Source: Nitrososphaera sp.
GTDB lineage: Archaea; Thermoproteota; Nitrososphaeria; Nitrososphaerales; Nitrososphaeraceae
Direction of reading: 5' to 3'
Length of the DNA stretch: 6,417 nt
Assembly (NCBI GenBank): GCA_022545875.1
Contig: JAKEIF010000007.1
Location: 1 to 6,417 of the forward strand
Of the stretch, positions 4,240 through 6,417 are shown piece by piece (positions within the stretch are counted from its first letter, which is position 1; every line of letters begins with the position of its first letter). The notes beneath the pieces were generated by a model. That model was not told where the DNA came from. It saw nothing but the letters and a program-made list of their open reading frames with translations, and did no database searches. The position numbers were made by a program, and so were the translations under genes.

Positions 4240-4359
4240 GGTGTTCTTGTTGGCACCTCAATGCCATCTTTATAATTCTCTTAGGCGCGCATCTAGCGAT
4301 AATATTATCATAGTGATGTTTGCGGCAGCAGGTTTGTTCGATGTTGGAAGAATACACAC

Positions 4360-4392
4360 ATCAGGACCATGCAGAGCTAGACTTGTCCTGAT
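4360..4392. repeat. Perfect 8-bp inverted repeat at the end of a membrane miniprotein gene
   Basis: ATCAGGAC (4360-4367) pairs with GTCCTGAT (4385-4392) across a 17-base loop. The last base overlaps the minus-strand stop codon (4392-4394). No T-tract follows on the minus strand, so this is a weaker terminator candidate than the others in the window. Confidence 0.4.
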
Positions 4393-4490
4393 CACTTGCT
4401 GGTACGGATCATCGTAATGATTGCAAGCGCCGCTAACCCAACTCCTACCATCGACCATATTACAACACTGAGCTTGTGATCTCTTGCCAA
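4392..4490 (-). CDS. Single-span membrane miniprotein (32 residues, TTG start)
   Basis: A TTG at 4490 opens MARDHKLSVVIWSMVGVGLA followed by ALAIITMIRTSK, ending at TGA 4392. Residues 1-6 are charged, residues 7-28 form one hydrophobic helix with Gly/Ala packing residues, and the end is basic (RTSK). A TATA-like GTTAATAG lies on the minus strand centred about 28 nt upstream of the TTG, which decided the start; an internal ATG at residue 14 would cut the span and is unlikely. The opposite strand carries a short ORF with less natural composition. Function unknown; a membrane-complex accessory subunit or regulator is possible. Confidence 0.5.
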   Translation of the reverse strand: MARDHKLSVVIWSMVGVGLAALAIITMIRTSK

Positions 4491-4559
4491 CTCTAGGAGA
4501 AAAACAATGTCAAGTCTATTAACAATTAACGCCCAGCTATTTTGAAAGTATCTCCAAAG

Positions 4560-4589
4560 TTAAAAAATAATAAAAGGTTATTCGACCTT
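4560..4589 (-). terminator. Hairpin overlapping the stop codon plus T-rich run
   Basis: On the minus strand AAGGT-CGAATA-ACCTT forms a 5-bp stem (arms at 4585-4589 and 4574-4578). The TAA stop codon (4580-4578) spans the loop and first base of the 3' arm. It continues directly into TTATTATTTTTTA. The stem is short but the layout is the same as at 1026-1058 and 6244-6274. Confidence 0.5.
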
Positions 4590-4658
4590 CACTGGATCGG
4601 TTGGGTCTGGCTTATCGATTGGAGGCTGTGGCGGGTCGTCCTCTGGTTCTCTACTCAT
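4578..4658 (-). CDS. Pro/Asp-rich miniprotein (26 residues)
   Basis: ATG 4658 to TAA 4578 encodes MSREPEDDPPQPPIDKPDPT then DPVKVE. Eight of 26 residues are Pro and most of the rest are charged, so it is certainly unfolded on its own. A TATA-like TTTAGTAAC lies about 27 nt upstream on the minus strand. A hairpin holding the stop codon, then a T-rich run, follow, giving a complete transcription unit around a very short frame. No family recognised. The promoter and terminator are the main support; translation is not proven. Confidence 0.5.
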   Translation of the reverse strand: MSREPEDDPPQPPIDKPDPTDPVKVE

Positions 4659-4744
4659 TGCTCTTTGTTAACGCATTCGTGTTACTAAACGGGATGATTG
4701 CTAGTTCTAGAAGTTATCGTCTTCAGCAGGGTCGTGCTATAGCC

Positions 4745-4760
4745 AATAAATAAGATATTT
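4745..4760 (+). promoter_or_regulatory. TATA-like box for the 40-residue charged protein
   Basis: AATAAATAAGATATTT is an A/T-only-but-one island centred about 23-27 nt before the ATG at 4775, consistent with a leaderless archaeal promoter. Confidence 0.5.
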
Positions 4761-4774
4761 GACAATTAAAAGTG

Positions 4775-4897
4775 ATGACAGAAACAGAATACAAAGAGAA
4801 AATAAAGGTCGAAGAAGACGAAACGAAAATAGAGCGCGAATTCAAAGACGAATTCGGCAACAAGGTAAAAGAAAAGCATGAAGTAAAAACCGACTAA
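4775..4897 (+). CDS. Lys/Glu-rich miniprotein (40 residues)
   Basis: ATG 4775 to TAA 4897 encodes MTETEYKEKIKVEEDETKIE then REFKDEFGNKVKEKHEVKTD. More than half of the residues are Lys, Glu, Asp or Arg; there is no Cys, Trp or membrane span. An alternating charged/hydrophobic pattern (YKEKIKVEEDETKIEREF) suggests a beta-strand pair or a single amphipathic helix. A GTG immediately before the ATG is an alternative start. A good TATA-like box lies upstream and a T7 tract directly follows the stop. The MT-acidic-x-Tyr opening and charge pattern resemble the 64-residue protein at 4028, suggesting related small cytoplasmic proteins. Function unknown. Confidence 0.65.
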   Translation: MTETEYKEKIKVEEDETKIEREFKDEFGNKVKEKHEVKTD

Positions 4898-4898
4898 C

Positions 4899-4905
4899 TT
4901 TTTTT
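4899..4905 (+). terminator. T7 tract after the 40-residue gene
   Basis: Seven consecutive T begin two bases after the TAA stop codon (4895-4897), a typical archaeal transcription end. It overlaps the stop codon of a convergent minus-strand small ORF. Confidence 0.55.
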
Positions 4906-4987
4906 ATCTTGATTTCTTGATATATTCCTCTGCAGCGTATTCAACAAACTCGAATAGTTCCCTACCTAGTTTTATAGCTCTTCTCAA
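4904..4987 (-). CDS. Possible small helical protein (27 residues, TTG start)
   Basis: A TTG at 4987 opens MRRAIKLGRELFEFVEYAAE then EYIKKSR, ending at TAA 4904. The sequence is an ideal amphipathic helix with basic ends, and the frame continues upstream (SCYHASSE) to a stop without another start. It is convergent with the 40-residue gene and divergent from the secreted-protein gene, whose TATA box lies inside it. No TATA-like box is seen at the expected distance upstream, so it may be the end of a lost gene instead of a working one. Confidence 0.35.
   Translation of the reverse strand: MRRAIKLGRELFEFVEYAAEEYIKKSR
4969..4978 (+). promoter_or_regulatory. TATA box of the repeat-containing secreted protein
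   Basis: GTTTTATAGC is centred about 27 nt before the ATG at 5000, the best TATA match in the window and the reason for choosing that ATG as a leaderless start. Confidence 0.6.
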
Positions 4988-4999
4988 TTCACTAGATGC

Positions 5000-5518
5000 A
5001 TGATAGCAACTTCAAAGTGGTTAGCAATCGTAGCCGTAGCCTTTGTAGCCGGCTCTTTTATTGCGTCACCAGAGCTACGCGCGTACGCAGCAAACACCGT
5101 TTTCTCAACAGACATAGTAGATGGAGAGGTCAAGACAGCTGACTTGGCAAGCAACGCGGTCACGGCTGGCAAAATAAAGGATGGCGAAGTAAAAGCGGCC
5201 GAAATAGCGACCGATGCTGTGGGCGGAGCTGAAATTCAGGGAGTTACAAAGTTGCTGTTTGGTCAGTGTGCGGCAGACAGCAATGAACAATCGCAAAATG
5301 TTGATCCAACCAAATTCCTAAACGTGGTGTGCACAATAGCAGGAGTTGAATTAGGTGACAATGTAATGGCCACAAAGAACTCCGGCAATAACTGCTTTGA
5401 GATAGAACGTGCTCTGCCGGGCACTGGGACTGCAACTGTTGTACTGAGAAATGAATGTACCACACAACAGCATCTTGGAACCCCCTCCAGCTTCAGCATG
5501 GTAGTGTTTGACAAGTAG
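5000..5518 (+). CDS. Secreted protein with pentapeptide-like tandem repeats
   Basis: 172 residues. Residues 1-31 are a signal peptide: K6, hydrophobic LAIVAVAFVAGSFIA, then ELRAYA with cleavage likely after A30 or A31. Residues 38-81 show a five-residue period with I/V/L at every second position of the unit (DIVDG EVKTA DLASN AVTAG KIKDG EVKAA EIATD AVGGA EIQGV). This includes two 20-residue copies (38-57 and 58-77) that align at the DNA level with a 60-base period. Such repeats are known from surface and fibre-like proteins as stalk or beta-solenoid segments. Residues 85-172 form a globular part with four Cys (90, 111, 132, 153), about 21 residues apart, that may form two disulfides outside the cell. 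It probably acts at the cell surface. A strong TATA box precedes it and a truncated DUF72 gene follows after one base. Its specific role is unknown. Confidence 0.88.
   Translation: MIATSKWLAIVAVAFVAGSFIASPELRAYAANTVFSTDIVDGEVKTADLASNAVTAGKIKDGEVKAAEIATDAVGGAEIQGVTKLLFGQCAADSNEQSQNVDPTKFLNVVCTIAGVELGDNVMATKNSGNNCFEIERALPGTGTATVVLRNECTTQQHLGTPSSFSMVVFDK
5111..5230 (+). repeat. Two tandem 60-bp coding repeats in the secreted protein gene
   Basis: Units 5111-5170 and 5171-5230 encode the 20-residue copies beginning DIVDGEVKTADLASN and KIKDGEVKAAEIATD. They match at GATGG(A/C)GA(G/A)GT and nearby positions but have diverged at third codon positions, so the duplication is old and under protein-level constraint. 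Confidence 0.65.
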
Positions 5519-5519
5519 A

Positions 5520-5741
5520 ATGGGAACATACGCAGGCTGCTGCGGCCGGAGCTACAGTGCTTGGGAAGGCATTTTTACCCAAAGGGGACCGAATCCCAAG
5601 AACTACCTTCCCTACTACCGCAAGGTCTTTGACTATGTCGAAATAGATTCGTCACTCTATCGAATACTCATCTATGTTGCCTGGCCAGAATCGCTTTCTA
5701 TCGGCATGATTTTGTCTCAATATACACTGACTGAGTCCTGA
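5520..5741 (+). pseudogene. Truncated DUF72 (YecE-like) family gene
   Basis: ATG 5520 starts one base after the TAG of the secreted-protein gene. Residues 1-49 match the N-terminus of DUF72 proteins: MGTYAGCCGRSYSAWEGIFT (family GTSGWSYxxW), then PKNYLPYYRKVFDYVEIDSS and LYRI (family YLxYYxxxFDxVEINSxFYRI). After this the reading is degraded (LIYVAWPESLSIGMILSQYT, LTES), though WPESLSIGM still resembles the family's TPESFxF strand. A stop at 5741 ends the product at 73 residues, whereas DUF72 TIM-barrel proteins are about 230-280 residues; the rest is absent downstream. The family's enzymatic role is not established. A functional N-terminal fragment is unlikely because most of the barrel is missing. 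Confidence 0.8.
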
Positions 5742-5814
5742 GGCTTGCGTGCTTGACGGCGGCCAGGAACCTTGTTTGGTACTGCTTAAGTGTAATGTAA
5801 TTTCCAAGATTTCG

Positions 5815-6252
5815 ATGTCATCAACGACTTCGAAAACAAAAATGACAGTCGCTGCATTTGCATCGTTGCTTGCAGTGGCTGCAATAACCTCAGTGCTGCA
5901 GAATCAGGTCGCATTTGCCGAGCGAAAGGAAGTAGAATACACCTTTACTATGGCTAGCCTTGGACAGGGCATCTGGGGTGGAGGTCCGCTGTACTCTGAT
6001 GGCTCAGCCGGCGGTAACGTAGCATTCTCTGCTGGCAACGGCGAAACGATATTTCAGATTCGGGCTGTAAGCTGGGAAGAGATAGGCGATGGGGAAGCAG
6101 TAGACATCTGCTTTGAGACCAAGGAAATAAAGGGAGATGCATTCTTTCCGCCAGAGTTCTGCCTGTCTGAGACCTTTGGAGCGCTACCTGTGACAGGCGG
6201 GCCGGTTGTTGACGACGGATTCCTGTTTCGCGTAACAGAAGTTGGAAACTGA
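5815..6252 (+). CDS. Secreted protein of unknown function
   Basis: 145 residues from ATG 5815. The frame is open back to a GTG at 5749, but the added 22 residues would precede a complete signal peptide, so 5815 is preferred. Residues 1-35 are the signal peptide: a K-containing N-region (SSTTSKTKM), hydrophobic TVAAFASLLAVAAITSVL, and the cleavage site AFA before E36. The mature part is acidic and Gly-rich with beta-type alternation (EVEYTFTMASLGQGIWGGGP, FQIRAVSWEEIGDGEAVDIC). It has two Cys, in DICFE and EFCLSE, that may form a disulfide, and no C-terminal anchor, so it is probably released or loosely bound at the cell surface. A weak TATA-like CTTAAG lies about 28 nt upstream, and a hairpin terminator containing the stop codon follows. 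No family recognised. Confidence 0.85.
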   Translation: MSSTTSKTKMTVAAFASLLAVAAITSVLQNQVAFAERKEVEYTFTMASLGQGIWGGGPLYSDGSAGGNVAFSAGNGETIFQIRAVSWEEIGDGEAVDICFETKEIKGDAFFPPEFCLSETFGALPVTGGPVVDDGFLFRVTEVGN

Positions 6253-6274
6253 TTAGTTTCCGCTCATCTTTTTT
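6244..6274 (+). terminator. Hairpin overlapping the stop codon, followed by T6
   Basis: GGAAACT (6244-6250) pairs perfectly with AGTTTCC (6255-6261) across the loop GATT. The TGA stop codon (6250-6252) lies at the end of the 5' arm and in the loop. TTTTTT (6269-6274) and a further TTT follow. It separates this gene from the convergent Rieske gene. Confidence 0.65.
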
Positions 6275-6301
6275 ATTTAGTCAAGTCCGCAAATCACAAT
6301 T

Positions 6302-6417
6302 TCATTCTTCAATTCGCCCAAGATCGTCATTTGCGGGCCCGTTGACTACTTTTCCCCGGTACGAAAATCTCGACCCGTGGCACCCGCAGTCAAATGACTT
6401 TTCCGAATCGTTCCAGC
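6302..6417 (-). CDS. C-terminal end of a Rieske [2Fe-2S] domain protein (partial)
   Basis: The minus strand carries 37 residues up to TGA at 6302, entering from the right edge: WNDSEKSFDCGCHGSRFSYR, then GKVVNGPANDDLGRIEE. CGCHGSRF with GxVxxGPAxxxL is the second cluster-binding box of a Rieske domain; the first Cys and the His bind one iron, and the second Cys usually forms a disulfide with box one. The WND-EKS lead-in and the protein ending right after the domain resemble FAD-dependent oxidoreductases with a C-terminal Rieske domain, but the N-terminal part is outside the window, so other Rieske proteins remain possible. The usual Pro between the two Cys (CPCHG) is Gly here. The gene is convergent with the secreted-protein gene. 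Confidence 0.85.
   Translation of the reverse strand, partial: WNDSEKSFDCGCHGSRFSYRGKVVNGPANDDLGRIEE

Noticed and set aside
4298..4309. 12-bp palindrome GATAATATTATC
   Set aside because: A/T-only core, easily arising by chance, and not at promoter distance from any accepted start.
4316..4417. 33-residue plus-strand ORF (starts MFAAAGLFDVGR)
   Set aside because: Antisense to the 32-residue membrane peptide; mixed composition and no TATA-like box at the right distance.
5244..5529. Overlapping minus-strand ORFs across the secreted-protein gene
   Set aside because: Shadows of the 172-residue secreted protein, rich in Cys/Leu/Ser, with no features of their own.
5954..6142. 62-codon minus-strand ORF
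   Set aside because: Antisense shadow of the second secreted protein.
1..6417. CRISPR array or insertion sequence
   Set aside because: No regularly spaced direct repeats were found, and no frame resembles a transposase, integrase or Cas protein.

Overview
The window looks like chromosomal DNA of an ammonia-oxidising archaeon of the Nitrososphaerales (Thaumarchaeota/Nitrososphaerota). The reasons are one short winged-helix regulator of the type abundant in that group, many very small, highly charged or single-span membrane proteins, A/T-rich TATA-like boxes about 25-30 nt upstream of start codons (leaderless-style promoters), T-tracts after stop codons, and moderate GC content. No rRNA, tRNA, CRISPR array, transposase or integrase was recognised. 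The lineage is an inference from style; no marker gene is present.

Layout. Positions 1-1580: the first codons of a leftward gene, a leftward two-span membrane protein, a rightward long-helix (apolipoprotein/LEA-like) protein that ends in a hairpin-plus-T7 terminator, and a leftward winged-helix regulator followed by a doubtful small ORF. Positions 1580-3340: a gene-poor stretch that holds short open-frame fragments that look like decayed genes (including the C-terminal end of an NAD-dependent sugar epimerase with a frameshift), strong GC-rich hairpins including a candidate structured RNA at 2761-2845 with a TATA-like box at the right distance, and a 38-residue C2H2 zinc-finger protein. Positions 3340-4990: a dense group of miniproteins (26-65 residues) on both strands. 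They comprise an acidic protein, a CxxC...CxxC zinc ribbon, two single-span membrane peptides, two Lys/Glu-rich soluble proteins, a Pro/Asp-rich 26-mer and a basic 27-mer. Most are too short for ordinary ORF callers. Positions 5000-6417: two predicted secreted proteins, with a truncated DUF72-family gene between them that begins one base after the first ends, then the C-terminal end of a Rieske [2Fe-2S] protein entering from the right on the minus strand.

No recognisable metabolic operon is present. The best candidates for new biology are the miniprotein cluster, the terminator hairpins that contain the stop codon of three separate genes, and the candidate structured RNA with mutually exclusive stems. 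The window reads as an accessory, partly decaying region with many small lineage-specific genes.
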